A stretch of 64,000 bases of DNA. Source: Xanthomonas sp. XNM01 (GTDB lineage Bacteria; Pseudomonadota; Gammaproteobacteria; Xanthomonadales; Xanthomonadaceae). Location of the stretch: NCBI RefSeq assembly GCF_014851915.1, contig NZ_JACVAP010000005.1:186001-250000 (forward strand), in the 5' to 3' direction. Shown piece by piece: positions 1-8,666 of this stretch. The number at the start of each line of letters is the position of its first letter. Positions within the stretch are counted from its first letter, which is position 1. The notes under the pieces were generated by a model. The model searched no databases. It saw only the letters and a program-made list of their open reading frames with translations, and was not told where the DNA came from. The position numbers and the translations under genes were made by a program.

Positions 1-2205
1 CCAGGGCTGGGCCAGGTCGCTGCGGAACACCGGTGCGGGCAGGGTGTCGAGCAGCGTTGCCGCATCGATCTTGCGACCCTTGCGCGGCTTGCCGCCGTGC
101 ACGGTGACGAAGCTGGGGCAGAAGCCTTCGACGCAGGAATAGTCCTTGTTGCAGTTGGACTGGTCGATCTCGCGCTTGCGCCCGAACTCGGTCTCCTTCG
201 GCAGCACCGATACGCAGAAACTCTTCCTGCCGCAGTCGCCGCAGCCTTCGCAGACCAGCGAATTGACCATCACCCGCTTCTGCGGGTCTTCCAGCCTGCC
301 GCGCTTGCGCCGGCGCCGCTTCTCGGTCGCGCAGGTCTGGTCGTAGATCAGGATCGACACGCCCTTGATCGTGCGCAGGCGCTTCTGCACGTCGTCGAGC
401 TCGGCGCGGTCGAAGAACTCGACGCCGGGCGGGAACAGCTCGCGCCGGGACCACTTCCCGATCTCGTCGCTGACCAGCACGATCGTGTCGATGCCCTCGG
501 CCCGCATCTGGTGGGCGATGTCGGGCACGGTCAGGGTGCCGTCGACCGGCTGGCCGCCGGTCATCGCGACCGCGTCGTTGTAGAGGATCTTGTAGGTGAT
601 GTTCACCTTCGCCGCGACCGCCTGGCGGATCGCCAGCGAGCCGCTGTGGAAATAGGTGCCGTCGCCCAGGTTCTGGAACACGTGCGGGGTGTCGGTGAAC
701 GGCGCCTGCCCGGCCCAGGTCACGCCTTCGCCGCCCATGTGGGTGAAGGTGTCGGTGGCCCGGTCCATCCAGGTCACCATGTAATGGCAACCGATGCCGG
801 CCAGCGCGCGCGAGCCTTCGGGCACCACGGTCGAGGTGTTGTGCGGGCAGCCGGAGCAGTAGTGCGGCACGCGCGGGAAGTTGGCGCGTGGCAGCGCCAT
901 CTCCGCTTCCTTCTCGTCCATCCAGCGCAGGCGCTGCTCGATCGACTCGGTGCTGAAGAAACGCTGGATGCGGCGGCCGATCACGCCGGCGATCGTGGCC
1001 GGGGTCAGCTCGCCGGTGGACGGCAGGATCCATTCGCCTGCCTCGTCGTACTTGCCGACGATGCTCGGGCGGCGGCCGGCGCTGGCCGGCCAGTTGTAGA
1101 ACTGTTCCTTCATCTGCCGCTCGATGAAAGCACGCTTTTCCTCGACGACGATGATGTCCTCGAGTCCCTGCGCGAAGCGGGCGATGCCCTGCGGTTCCAG
1201 CGGCCAGGTCATGCCGACCTTGTAGACGCGGATGCCGATGTCGCGGCAGGCGGTCTCGTCCAGGCCCAGGTATTCCAGTGCCTGCAGCACGTCGAGGTAG
1301 CTCTTGCCGGTGGTGACGATGCCCAGCCGCGCCTGCGGCGCGTCCATCACCACCTTGTCGACGCCATTGGCGCGGGCGAACGCCTGCGCGGCGGCCACCG
1401 CGTAGCGGTGCAGCCGCATCTCCTGGTCCAGCGGCGGGTCGGGCCAGCGGATGTTGAGCCCGCCCGGCGGCAGTTCGAAGTCCTCCGGCAGCACGATCCG
1501 GCGCGCGAACGGATCCACATCCACCGAGGCGGACGACTCGACGGTCTCGGCGATGGTCTTGAAGCCGATCCAGCGGCCGGTGTAACGGCTCATCGCCCAG
1601 CCGACCAGGCCCAGGTCGAGGATGTCCTGCACCCCGGCCGGGTTGAGCACCGGCATCATCGCGCTGACGAACTCGTCCTCGCTGCCGTGCGGCAGGGTCG
1701 AGCTGCGGCAGGCATGGTCGTCGGCGGCCAGCGCCAGCACGCCGCCATGCTTCCAGGTGCCGGCGGCGTTGCCGTGCTTGAACACGTCGCCGCAGCGGTC
1801 CACGCCCGGGCCCTTGCCGTACCACATGCCGAACACGCCATCGACATTGGCGCCGGGAAACAGGTTGGTCTGCTGCGTGCCCCAGACCATGGTCGCGCCG
1901 AGGTCCTCGTTGAGGCCGGGCTGGAAGCGCACCTTCGCCGCCTCCAGGTGCTTGCGCGCACGCCACAGCTCCAGGTCGAAGCCGCCCAGCGGGCTGCCGC
2001 GGTAGCCGCTGACGAAGCCGCCGGTGTCGAGGCCGGCGGCCTGGTCGCGCAGCCGCTGCATCAGCGGCAGGCGCACCAGCGCCTGCACGCCACTCAGATA
2101 GATGCGGCCGTTGCTGCGGGTGTACTTGTGCTCGAGACCGTAATCGAGGTCGAGCTGCGGGAAGTCGGCGGAGTCTGGCGAAGTCAATGCTGCGGTACTG
2201 GTCAT
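1..2205 (-). CDS. Indolepyruvate ferredoxin oxidoreductase, fused alpha/beta type (3' end outside window)
   Basis: The first 735 residues are present and the frame is still open at the left edge. It should oxidatively decarboxylate aryl- or branched-chain 2-oxo acids to acyl-CoA using thiamine diphosphate and Fe-S clusters, in the cytoplasm. The N-terminal part is IorA-like (SGVQALVRLP, FVSGYRGSPLGG). The middle holds a TPP-domain segment with HYCSGCPHNTS near residue 445. Near residues 640-680 comes a ferredoxin-like cluster, VCEGCGDCG followed by FCVSV, CNKDYSC and FCPS. The missing part should hold the gamma (IorB-like) domain, since single-chain forms of this enzyme run to about 1,200 residues. 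The ATG at 2205 is preceded by no strong ribosome site. It is divergent from the TPR-like gene at 2358. The long plus-strand frame over it is a shadow. Confidence 0.9.
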   Translation of the reverse strand, partial: MTSTAALTSPDSADFPQLDLDYGLEHKYTRSNGRIYLSGVQALVRLPLMQRLRDQAAGLDTGGFVSGYRGSPLGGFDLELWRARKHLEAAKVRFQPGLNEDLGATMVWGTQQTNLFPGANVDGVFGMWYGKGPGVDRCGDVFKHGNAAGTWKHGGVLALAADDHACRSSTLPHGSEDEFVSAMMPVLNPAGVQDILDLGLVGWAMSRYTGRWIGFKTIAETVESSASVDVDPFARRIVLPEDFELPPGGLNIRWPDPPLDQEMRLHRYAVAAAQAFARANGVDKVVMDAPQARLGIVTTGKSYLDVLQALEYLGLDETACRDIGIRVYKVGMTWPLEPQGIARFAQGLEDIIVVEEKRAFIERQMKEQFYNWPASAGRRPSIVGKYDEAGEWILPSTGELTPATIAGVIGRRIQRFFSTESIEQRLRWMDEKEAEMALPRANFPRVPHYCSGCPHNTSTVVPEGSRALAGIGCHYMVTWMDRATDTFTHMGGEGVTWAGQAPFTDTPHVFQNLGDGTYFHSGSLAIRQAVAAKVNITYKILYNDAVAMTGGQPVDGTLTVPDIAHQMRAEGIDTIVLVSDEIGKWSRRELFPPGVEFFDRAELDDVQKRLRTIKGVSILIYDQTCATEKRRRRKRGRLEDPQKRVMVNSLVCEGCGDCGRKSFCVSVLPKETEFGRKREIDQSNCNKDYSCVEGFCPSFVTVHGGKPRKGRKIDAATLLDTLPAPVFRSDLAQPW

Positions 2206-2357
2206 GGCTGGCCCTGGCGGCTGGCAGGCCGAACGAGGCCGGCCATGGACGCGCGCGATGATATCAAGTCGGCCCGTGCAGGCCGCGGACACGCCGCGTG
2301 CCTGCGCTGGTATGGTGTGGGCCAGGCCGGGGAGGCCTCTACTGTCGGGGGACATGA

Positions 2358-2990
2358 GTGAAGACGTTGCGGATCCCGCTTGCCTTCGGGTTGGCGCTCT
2401 ACTGCATTCTCGGGCACGCGCAGACGCTGTCGGAGCCCAAGGAGTTCTATTTCGACCAGGACGCGAGCACGACCCGCGCGATCGTCGCAGTACCGGGAGA
2501 AGGGGATGCGGTCGTCGACCGGCTTGCCGCTAACGTGCAGCGAAGGCCGCAGGATGCCGAATCCCGGGCCCAGCTCGCCCGGATCGCGATGCAGGACGGA
2601 CGCCAGGAACTGGGGGGCGAGCTCTACCGCGCCGCGCAGCAGGTGGCACGCGGCAACGCCAGGATGCTGCGTGCGGTGACCTGGAACCATGGCTGGGACC
2701 TCTACCGTGCAGGGCAGCCGCAGGCCGCGCTCGACCAGTGGGCGATGCTGCTGGGAGGGTGGCCAACGGCGCCCGCATGGCAACCGCCGACGCTGGCGCT
2801 GGTGCTTTGGACGCTTGGCCGGCGCGATGAAGCGGTCCGCTGGTATGCGGCGGCCGCGCGTACCGAGCCGACGGCCTGGCGCGATCCGGCGAACTTCCCC
2901 TCTCTGCTTCCCGGATGGACGGACGAGGAACGCAAGGTGCTCGGCGAAGTGTTCGAAGCGTGGAACGCCAACCCGCCGACATGGCCCTGA
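2358..2990 (+). CDS. Exported TPR-like protein of unknown function
   Basis: A 210-residue protein with a GTG start and GGGGG seven bases upstream. Residues 1-21 form a signal peptide ending HAQ. Residues 50-175 are helical with TPR-like spacing (QRRPQDAESRAQLARIA, WDLYRAGQPQAALDQW, LVLWTLGRRDEAVRWYAAA), a scaffold for protein contacts. No catalytic motif is visible. It is probably periplasmic. It is divergent from the oxidoreductase gene and is followed by about 165 bases before the next gene. The function is unknown. The export and repeat calls are from sequence; the binding role is inference. Confidence 0.7.
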   Translation: MKTLRIPLAFGLALYCILGHAQTLSEPKEFYFDQDASTTRAIVAVPGEGDAVVDRLAANVQRRPQDAESRAQLARIAMQDGRQELGGELYRAAQQVARGNARMLRAVTWNHGWDLYRAGQPQAALDQWAMLLGGWPTAPAWQPPTLALVLWTLGRRDEAVRWYAAAARTEPTAWRDPANFPSLLPGWTDEERKVLGEVFEAWNANPPTWP

Positions 2991-3155
2991 GTAGTTGACA
3001 TTGCGACCGCTCGCGGCCGTCCCGGGTGGCGGCCGCAGTCGGTGTCCGTCGCATGACGCCGAAGCCCACGATGATCGCCGGCTTGCGGTGCGTCCTCGGG
3101 GCCGCGCAGACTTCCGCTGACGCACACGGCGTCGCCCGACCGGATCCGTGTCCCG

Positions 3156-4073
3156 ATGGCGCTTGATGCCTTTGCCCTGATCCTGGCCATGCTGGCGCTC
3201 GGCATGGCCATGGGGCGCACCTCGCTGTTGCCCGGCAACGCGTCCGAGGTGCTCAACCTGGTGGTGCTGTACGTCTGCCTGCCGGCGGCGGTGCTGCTCT
3301 ACGTGCCGCGCCTGCAGATGCACGCGTCGCTGCTGGGCGTGGCCGCCACGCCGTGGCTGCTGATGATCGCGACCTGGGGGCTGGTGTGGCTGGCCGCGCG
3401 GCTGTGGGGATTCCGCCGCGACGCGTACGCGGTGCTGCTGCTGTGCGTCGGCCTGTGCAATTCCAGCTTCATCGGCTATCCGATGATACGCGCGCTGCTG
3501 GGCGAGGACGCGGTGCAGTACGCGGTGGTCTACGACCAGTTCGGCACCTTCGTGCTGCTGTCCACCGTCGGCCTGTACGTCTGCGCCCGCTACAGCGGCG
3601 ACACCCCGCCCGATGCCCGCACGATCCTGCTGCGCATCGTCCGGTTCCCGCCGCTGTGGGCGCTGCTGCTGGGGCTCACCGTGATGCCGGCGCAGCCTCC
3701 GGACTGGATCGGCGCGGGCCTGCGCCGCCTGTCCGAGGCGATGCTGCCGCTGGTGATGCTGGCGGTGGGCCTGTCGATCCGGCTGCGGCTGCCACGCGAG
3801 GAGCTGGGACCACTGGCGACCGGACTGGTGCTGAAGCTGCTGGTGATGCCGGCCATCGCGCTGCCGCTGTCGCTGCTGTTCGGGATGCAGGACCTGATGC
3901 TGCGCGCGAACGTGCTGGAGTCGGCGATGCCGACGATGATCTCGGCCGCCGCGCTCGCGATGGCGCATGGGCTGGCGCCACGTCTGGCCGCCGCGCTGGT
4001 CGGTTATGGGATCGTGCTGTGCCTGGTCACGCTGCCGGCGTGGGCCTGGCTGCTGGCACGGCTGCCCGGTTGA
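3156..4073 (+). CDS. AEC-family (auxin efflux carrier-like) permease
   Basis: A 305-residue integral membrane protein with about ten hydrophobic helices, the usual length and layout of the AEC transporter family (bacterial relatives include malate and other organic-acid permeases). Family features include the N-terminal LALGMAMGRTSLLPGN, the central LCNSSFIGYPMI and the late SAMPTMISAAALA. The substrate cannot be read from sequence. The ATG at 3156 has only a weak ribosome site, but it is the first in-frame Met before the first membrane helix. It stands alone between two exported proteins of unknown function, so the context gives no substrate hint. Confidence 0.82.
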   Translation: MALDAFALILAMLALGMAMGRTSLLPGNASEVLNLVVLYVCLPAAVLLYVPRLQMHASLLGVAATPWLLMIATWGLVWLAARLWGFRRDAYAVLLLCVGLCNSSFIGYPMIRALLGEDAVQYAVVYDQFGTFVLLSTVGLYVCARYSGDTPPDARTILLRIVRFPPLWALLLGLTVMPAQPPDWIGAGLRRLSEAMLPLVMLAVGLSIRLRLPREELGPLATGLVLKLLVMPAIALPLSLLFGMQDLMLRANVLESAMPTMISAAALAMAHGLAPRLAAALVGYGIVLCLVTLPAWAWLLARLPG

Positions 4074-4157
4074 GCGCTGCCGCACGCACCCGTTTGGGCC
4101 GGGTGCTACCGTCATCGCATGCACTGGACAAGGCGTCGGTGGATGGGGGAACAGGGC

Positions 4158-5309
4158 ATGCGGCGTCGACATGGGATGCTGGTCGGATGCATCGCCGCGT
4201 TGCTGATCGCGGCTGACGCTGCGGCGTCTGATCCGGTGGTGCCAGTGGCCGCGCCAGTGCACGTGGCGCCGGCAGTGGGATCGGCGTCCGAAGATGATGC
4301 GCTGCCGCCGCTGCTGATTGAATGGCAGACAGCCCATGCCGAGGCGGTCTGCGCGCATCTGCGTGGGTTGGCCGCCGCAGACGATGCGCGCGGCCTGGCG
4401 GTTGCGGCACTGCTGTCGCCGATGGCGATGGCGCCCGATGGCAGCAGCGAGGAGCTGCCGCGGGACGTCTGGCTTGCGCGCGCCGTGACGCTGGGAACCG
4501 GCGATCCGCTGGTGCTGTGGCTTCAGGCTACCCGCTGCAGCACCGATCCGGCCTGCGATCAGGAGACTGTCCTGGCCGCGCTGAAGGGGCTTGTCGGCGA
4601 GGATCTGGACGTGCGGCTGTTGGCGCTGTCCGCGGCAATCGGGCGCGGCGACGCGTCCGCCGCAGCCGCGCATCTGCATGCGGCCGTGGAGAGTGACCGC
4701 GTGCTCGATCCGTTCAACGGCTGGACGCGTCTGCTGTACGCCGAACTGCTGGCGATGCAGGCACCTGCACCGAGTCCGGAGGTGGCCGGGATGGCGGGCG
4801 AACTGTTCGATTTCGGCCGCCCGGTGACGGTGGCAGATGTCGCTGGTGTCAGCGCGCTGGCTGTTGCAACGGCGTTCGTTCTCCCCGCCACCGCGCACCT
4901 GACGCGGTTCTGCCGGGCCGACGCGCAGGAGCGGCGCGACGATTGCCTGCGCGTGTATGCGCGTCTGGCGGAAGGTCGTTCGCTGATGGAGGCATCGATT
5001 GCCGTGGTGTCGGGCGTCGAGCTCTCCGGGTTGCAGACCGACCAGGCGGATCGGCACGTCTGGCGCGAGCGCCTGCGGCAGAATGCCTGGCTGCGTCAGC
5101 ACGTGCCGGTCGTGCCTGGCGAGGTCCTGCCGTTGGACTACTTCGAACGTTTCATCGAGGCCGGCGAGCTTGCCGCGCTGGGCGATCGCCTCGCAGCCGC
5201 CGGTCTGCCGCGTCAGGCGCCGGACGGTTGGCTGCCTGACGATGCACGCCTGCGGAGGCTGATCGTCAAGGGGCGCGAGTCGGAACCCGAGGCGGCGCGG
5301 GGCGATTGA
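4158..5309 (+). CDS. Exported protein of unknown function
   Basis: A 383-residue protein from the ATG at 4158, preceded by GGGGGAAC, with a signal peptide of about 24 residues (MLVGCIAALLIAADAAAS). An in-frame ATG at 4119 would add 13 residues. That ATG lies six bases after a TACCGT that could be a -10 box, so it may instead mark the transcription start. The mature part is rich in Ala, Leu and charged residues and probably forms an alpha-helical repeat solenoid. A few Cys pairs are present (TRCSTDPACDQ). I do not recognise a family. It converges on the AAA ATPase gene downstream. Confidence 0.62.
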   Translation: MRRRHGMLVGCIAALLIAADAAASDPVVPVAAPVHVAPAVGSASEDDALPPLLIEWQTAHAEAVCAHLRGLAAADDARGLAVAALLSPMAMAPDGSSEELPRDVWLARAVTLGTGDPLVLWLQATRCSTDPACDQETVLAALKGLVGEDLDVRLLALSAAIGRGDASAAAAHLHAAVESDRVLDPFNGWTRLLYAELLAMQAPAPSPEVAGMAGELFDFGRPVTVADVAGVSALAVATAFVLPATAHLTRFCRADAQERRDDCLRVYARLAEGRSLMEASIAVVSGVELSGLQTDQADRHVWRERLRQNAWLRQHVPVVPGEVLPLDYFERFIEAGELAALGDRLAAAGLPRQAPDGWLPDDARLRRLIVKGRESEPEAARGD

Positions 5310-5356
5310 GCCGCGGCTGCTGGCCGGCATGGCGCCGGCCAGCGCCCTGCCGGCGT

Positions 5357-6844
5357 TCAATCCGCCGGTACGGTCCGCTCGGCCGCCCAGGCGCGCAGCG
5401 CTGCGACCTGTTCGGCCATCACCACCGACAGCGGCCGCGTGCTGCGCAGTTCGTCCATCAGCAGCGGGGTGTCCAGCAGCCGCTGTTCGGCGTGCGCGGC
5501 GTACAGGCCGGAGACGATGGCCTGCTCGATCTCGGCGCCGGAGAAGCCGTCGGCGGCCGCGGCCAGCGCCGGCAGCTGGAAGCCGTCCGGATCCAGTCCG
5601 CGGTTGCGCAGATGCAGGCGCAGCAGTTCGACCCGGGTGTCGGCATCGGGCAGGTCGACGAAGAAGATCTCGTCGAAGCGGCCCTTGCGCAGCAGTTCGG
5701 GCGGCAGGTGCTGGACCTGGTTGGCGGTGGCCACCAGGAACACCGGCGTCCTGCGCTCGGCCATCCAGGTCAGCAGGTAGCCGAGCACGCGCCGCGACAC
5801 GCCGCCATCGCTGTCGCCGCCGTCGCCGGCCAGGCCCTTCTCGATCTCGTCGATCCACAGCACGCAAGGTGCCAGCTGGTCGGCCGATGCCAGCGCATCG
5901 CGCAGGTTCTTCTCGGTCTCGCCGTGGTACTTGGCGTACAGCGTGCCGAAATCCAGACGCAGCAGCGGTACGCCGAAGCCGCCGGCGATGGCCTTGGCCA
6001 GCAACGACTTGCCGCAGCCCTGCACGCCCAGCAGCAGCACGCCCTTCGGCGGCTCCAGCCCGGGCGGCGGACTGGCCGCGGCGAACACCGGCCGGCGCTG
6101 GCCGATCCAGCGCTTGAGTCGCCGCGCACCGGCGACCTCGTCCATGCCGGCAGTGTCGTATTCGTAATGCAGGTGGCCGCTGCGGTTGAGCAGCTCGAAC
6201 TTCAGCTTTGCCAGCTGCGGCAGGTCGGAGGCGGTCAGCGCGCCGTCGGCATGGATCAGCTGGCGGGCGATGCGGCGCGCATCGGTCAGGTCCAGGCCCT
6301 GCAGGTGGCGCACGATCTGGCGGACCGCGTCCTCCTCGGCTTCGACCCGGCGTCCGCCATGCTCGCGCGCGTAGGCGGTGGCCTCCTCGCGGACCATCTT
6401 CAGCAGCGCGTTGGCATCGGGAAGACGCGGCACGAAGCGCACCGCCAGCGGTTCCAGGTCGGCCGGCAGCTCGACCTTGCGCCCGACCAGCACCACCACA
6501 TGCGGCTCGCAGCCGCGGCGCTGGATGATGTCGCGCAGCAGGCGCTGGTGGCTGGCGTAGCCCAGGTAGGGGTGGAAATCGAGCAGCAGGTAGATGCCGC
6601 GCTGCGGCGCCTGGCGGATCGCGTGCAGCGCGTAGCTCGCATCGGGCGGGCCCTCGGCGGCGTCCTCGCGGTCCAGGTCGAGGCGGCGCAGGCCCTCGGT
6701 GATCGTCCAGCGGTGCAGCGCGCGCCAGGTCTGCATCAGCGCCTGCCGGAACAGGTCGACCACCCGGTCCTCATCGAGGGTTTCGATGACGATCAGCGCG
6801 GTGTTGGCGCGGATCAGGGCGGTCAGGTCCTGCAGCTGGCTCAT
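5357..6844 (-). CDS. AAA-family ATPase, Ycf46-like
   Basis: A 495-residue protein starting at ATG 6844 (MSQLQDL). The first 230 residues are the characteristic non-catalytic N-domain of Ycf46-type ATPases (ALIVIETLDEDRVVDLF, GIYLLLDFHPYL). The AAA module follows, with Walker A GVQGCGKS at about 273-280, Walker B VLWIDEIE at 328-335, sensor-1 region FLVATANQ and the second region of homology RKGRFDEIFFVDLPD. In cyanobacteria Ycf46 has been linked to carbon uptake, but the role in proteobacteria is not settled. It is divergent from the ParA-like gene across about 107 bases, where a TATCGT hexamer on the minus strand could be its -10 box. Confidence 0.85.
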   Translation of the reverse strand: MSQLQDLTALIRANTALIVIETLDEDRVVDLFRQALMQTWRALHRWTITEGLRRLDLDREDAAEGPPDASYALHAIRQAPQRGIYLLLDFHPYLGYASHQRLLRDIIQRRGCEPHVVVLVGRKVELPADLEPLAVRFVPRLPDANALLKMVREEATAYAREHGGRRVEAEEDAVRQIVRHLQGLDLTDARRIARQLIHADGALTASDLPQLAKLKFELLNRSGHLHYEYDTAGMDEVAGARRLKRWIGQRRPVFAAASPPPGLEPPKGVLLLGVQGCGKSLLAKAIAGGFGVPLLRLDFGTLYAKYHGETEKNLRDALASADQLAPCVLWIDEIEKGLAGDGGDSDGGVSRRVLGYLLTWMAERRTPVFLVATANQVQHLPPELLRKGRFDEIFFVDLPDADTRVELLRLHLRNRGLDPDGFQLPALAAAADGFSGAEIEQAIVSGLYAAHAEQRLLDTPLLMDELRSTRPLSVVMAEQVAALRAWAAERTVPAD

Positions 6845-6951
6845 GGCGCATCCGGTGCGTGGGGCGGCCACGATAGCAGGCCGGCCGGCCTTCCTACCGC
6901 CCTCACCGGCCGCGGTGTACCCTGCGCCCAGCCTGTCCGGAGAACCCGTAG

Positions 6952-7584
6952 ATGAAGACGATCCTGGTGGCCGGTTCCAAGGGCGGGGTGGGCAAGACCA
7001 CCATCGCCACCCATCTGGCGGCGCACTCCGCGCTGCAGGGCCGACGCACGGTGCTGGCCGACGCCGATCCGCAGCATTCGGCCACCCGCTGGGCCGAACG
7101 CCGGGCCGCCCTGGACAGCGCGGTCCTGCCGATCGACGCCAGCCGCCGGCGCGCCTGGCGGACCTGGCTGCCGGACGACGCCGACCAGGTGGTCATCGAT
7201 GCGCCCGCCGGCGCGCTGGCCGAGGACCTGGAGCACTTCATCGAACATGCCGACGCGATCGTCGTGCCGGTCCAGCCGTCGGCGCTGGACATCGAGGCCA
7301 CGGTCGGCTTCCTCAACACCCTGGCCAAGGTGCAGCGCGTGCATGCGCGCAAGCTGCCGGTCGGGCTGGTGCTGAACCGGACCAAGCCCTGGACCAACGC
7401 GTCCCAGCAGGCGCTGGAGATGCTCAGGACCTGGCCATACCCGGTCGTGGCCCAACTGCGCGACACCCAGGCGTACGTGGTGCTTGTCGGCCTGGGGCGC
7501 AGTCTGTTCGACTATCAGTCGGCCCACGTGCGCGATCATCAGGCGGACTGGGAGCCCTTGCTGAAATGGCTCGCCAGGGCCTGA
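6952..7584 (+). CDS. Orphan ParA/MinD-family ATPase
   Basis: A 210-residue cytoplasmic P-loop ATPase with the deviant Walker A KGGVGKTT at residues 10-17, a [11 protein letters not shown] segment and a Walker B-like VVIDAPAG. These are hallmarks of the ParA group that positions plasmids, chromosomes or protein clusters on nucleoid or membrane. GGAG lies ten bases before the ATG. No ParB-like partner or parS-like repeat is visible. The gene is followed 22 bases later by sixA and then yceI, so it may be the first gene of a short run. Its cargo is unknown. It is too short and isolated to be the chromosomal ParA. Confidence 0.85.
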   Translation: MKTILVAGSKGGVGKTTIATHLAAHSALQGRRTVLADADPQHSATRWAERRAALDSAVLPIDASRRRAWRTWLPDDADQVVIDAPAGALAEDLEHFIEHADAIVVPVQPSALDIEATVGFLNTLAKVQRVHARKLPVGLVLNRTKPWTNASQQALEMLRTWPYPVVAQLRDTQAYVVLVGLGRSLFDYQSAHVRDHQADWEPLLKWLARA

Positions 7585-7606
7585 CACGATTTCTCGGAGA
7601 ACCTGC

Positions 7607-8083
7607 ATGCGTCAACTGATCCTGCTGCGCCACGCCAATGCCGAACCCGCCGGTCCCGGCCAGGCCGACCTGGACCGCCCGCTGTCGCCGCAGGGGCTGG
7701 CCGAGGCCGAGGCGGCCGGGCGCTGGCTGGCCGAGCAGGGCCTGCTGCCGGACCGCATCCTGTGCTCGCCGGCGCGGCGTACCCGCGAAACCCTCGAAGC
7801 GGTGCTCGACATCAACGGCTACGTCGAGCAGCGCCTGGAGCCCTCGATCTACGAGGCCACGCCCGGCACGCTGATGGGGCTGGTCGATGCCCACCGGGAC
7901 GTCGAGCGGCTGCTGCTGGTCGGCCACAATCCCGGCATGGAACGGCTGGTGGCGCTGCTGCACAGCGGCCAGTCCGGCGACTACCGCGGCATGCCCACCG
8001 CTGCGGTGGTGGTGCTGTCGCTGCCGGCGCAGGCCGCGATCGAACCGGGGATCGGACGCCTCGACGCCTTCTGGTGGCCCTGA
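7607..8083 (+). CDS. sixA: Phosphohistidine phosphatase SixA
   Basis: A 158-residue histidine-phosphatase-superfamily protein. The N-terminal LLRHANAE carries the catalytic RH pair (His9). SPARRTRETLEA and LLVGHNPGMERL supply the other phosphate-binding residues. SixA removes phosphate from histidine of HPt domains or of the nitrogen phosphotransferase system. Length and motif order match the family. It follows the ParA-like gene by 22 bases and precedes yceI by four bases, so the three are probably cotranscribed. Confidence 0.87.
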   Translation: MRQLILLRHANAEPAGPGQADLDRPLSPQGLAEAEAAGRWLAEQGLLPDRILCSPARRTRETLEAVLDINGYVEQRLEPSIYEATPGTLMGLVDAHRDVERLLLVGHNPGMERLVALLHSGQSGDYRGMPTAAVVVLSLPAQAAIEPGIGRLDAFWWP

Positions 8084-8087
8084 TCCC

Positions 8088-8666
8088 ATGCGGATCGCGC
8101 TGGCCTGCTGGCTCGCCCTGCTGCCGGGGCTTGCGGCGGCCTCGGCCGAGCCGGCGCCACTGCCGGTCGAGCGGATCGACGAGACCCGCAGCACCCTCGG
8201 GTTCGAGGTCAGGACCCGGCTGGGACAGCGGCTGGAAGGTCGCTTCCCGCGCTTCGAGGGCAGCGTGGACACCTTGCCTGACGGCCGGCATCGGGTACGC
8301 TTGCGCATCGCCACGGCCGCGGCCGAGATTCCACGCGGGCCGCGTTACACCGACTGGATGCGCAGCGACCGCTTCTTCGACACGGTCCGCCATCCGTGGA
8401 TGGAGTTCGTCTCCGACCCGTATCCGGCCACGCTGCTGCGCACCGGCGGCGAACTGCGCGGCACCCTGACCCTGCGCGGCATCCACAAGGAGGAAACCCT
8501 GGACATGCAGCCTGCGACCTGCGCGCGGCCCGGCCACGACTGCGACGTGGTGGTCGAAGGCGACATCCGCCGCAGCCGCTACGGCATGGACGACTGGCAG
8601 CTGGCGCTGTCCGAGCGCGTGCGCTTCGTGATGCAGGTACGGCTGGCGGAGCGCGCGACGCCGTGA
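8088..8666 (+). CDS. YceI-family periplasmic protein
   Basis: A 192-residue exported protein with a signal peptide of about 19 residues (ACWLALLPGLAAASA) followed by a YceI lipocalin-like barrel. Typical family stretches include DETRSTLGFEVRT, MRSDRFFDTVRHP and LTLRGIHKEETL. YceI proteins bind polyisoprenoid or other amphiphilic ligands in the periplasm; the ligand here is unknown. The start at 8088 lies four bases after the sixA stop. The stop overlaps the GTG start of the phospholipase D-like gene (GTGA), indicating translational coupling. Coupling to a lipid-active neighbour suggests an envelope-lipid role, which is inference. Confidence 0.84.
   Translation: MRIALACWLALLPGLAAASAEPAPLPVERIDETRSTLGFEVRTRLGQRLEGRFPRFEGSVDTLPDGRHRVRLRIATAAAEIPRGPRYTDWMRSDRFFDTVRHPWMEFVSDPYPATLLRTGGELRGTLTLRGIHKEETLDMQPATCARPGHDCDVVVEGDIRRSRYGMDDWQLALSERVRFVMQVRLAERATP

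Noticed and set aside
97-2361. 754-codon plus-strand frame
   Set aside because: It lies wholly antisense to the oxidoreductase with clear Fe-S motifs, and its composition (Ala, Arg, His, Gln, Val) is that of a GC-rich shadow.
2202-5867. 1,221-codon minus-strand frame
   Set aside because: It covers three good plus-strand genes and has shadow composition with long Gln/Arg/His runs.
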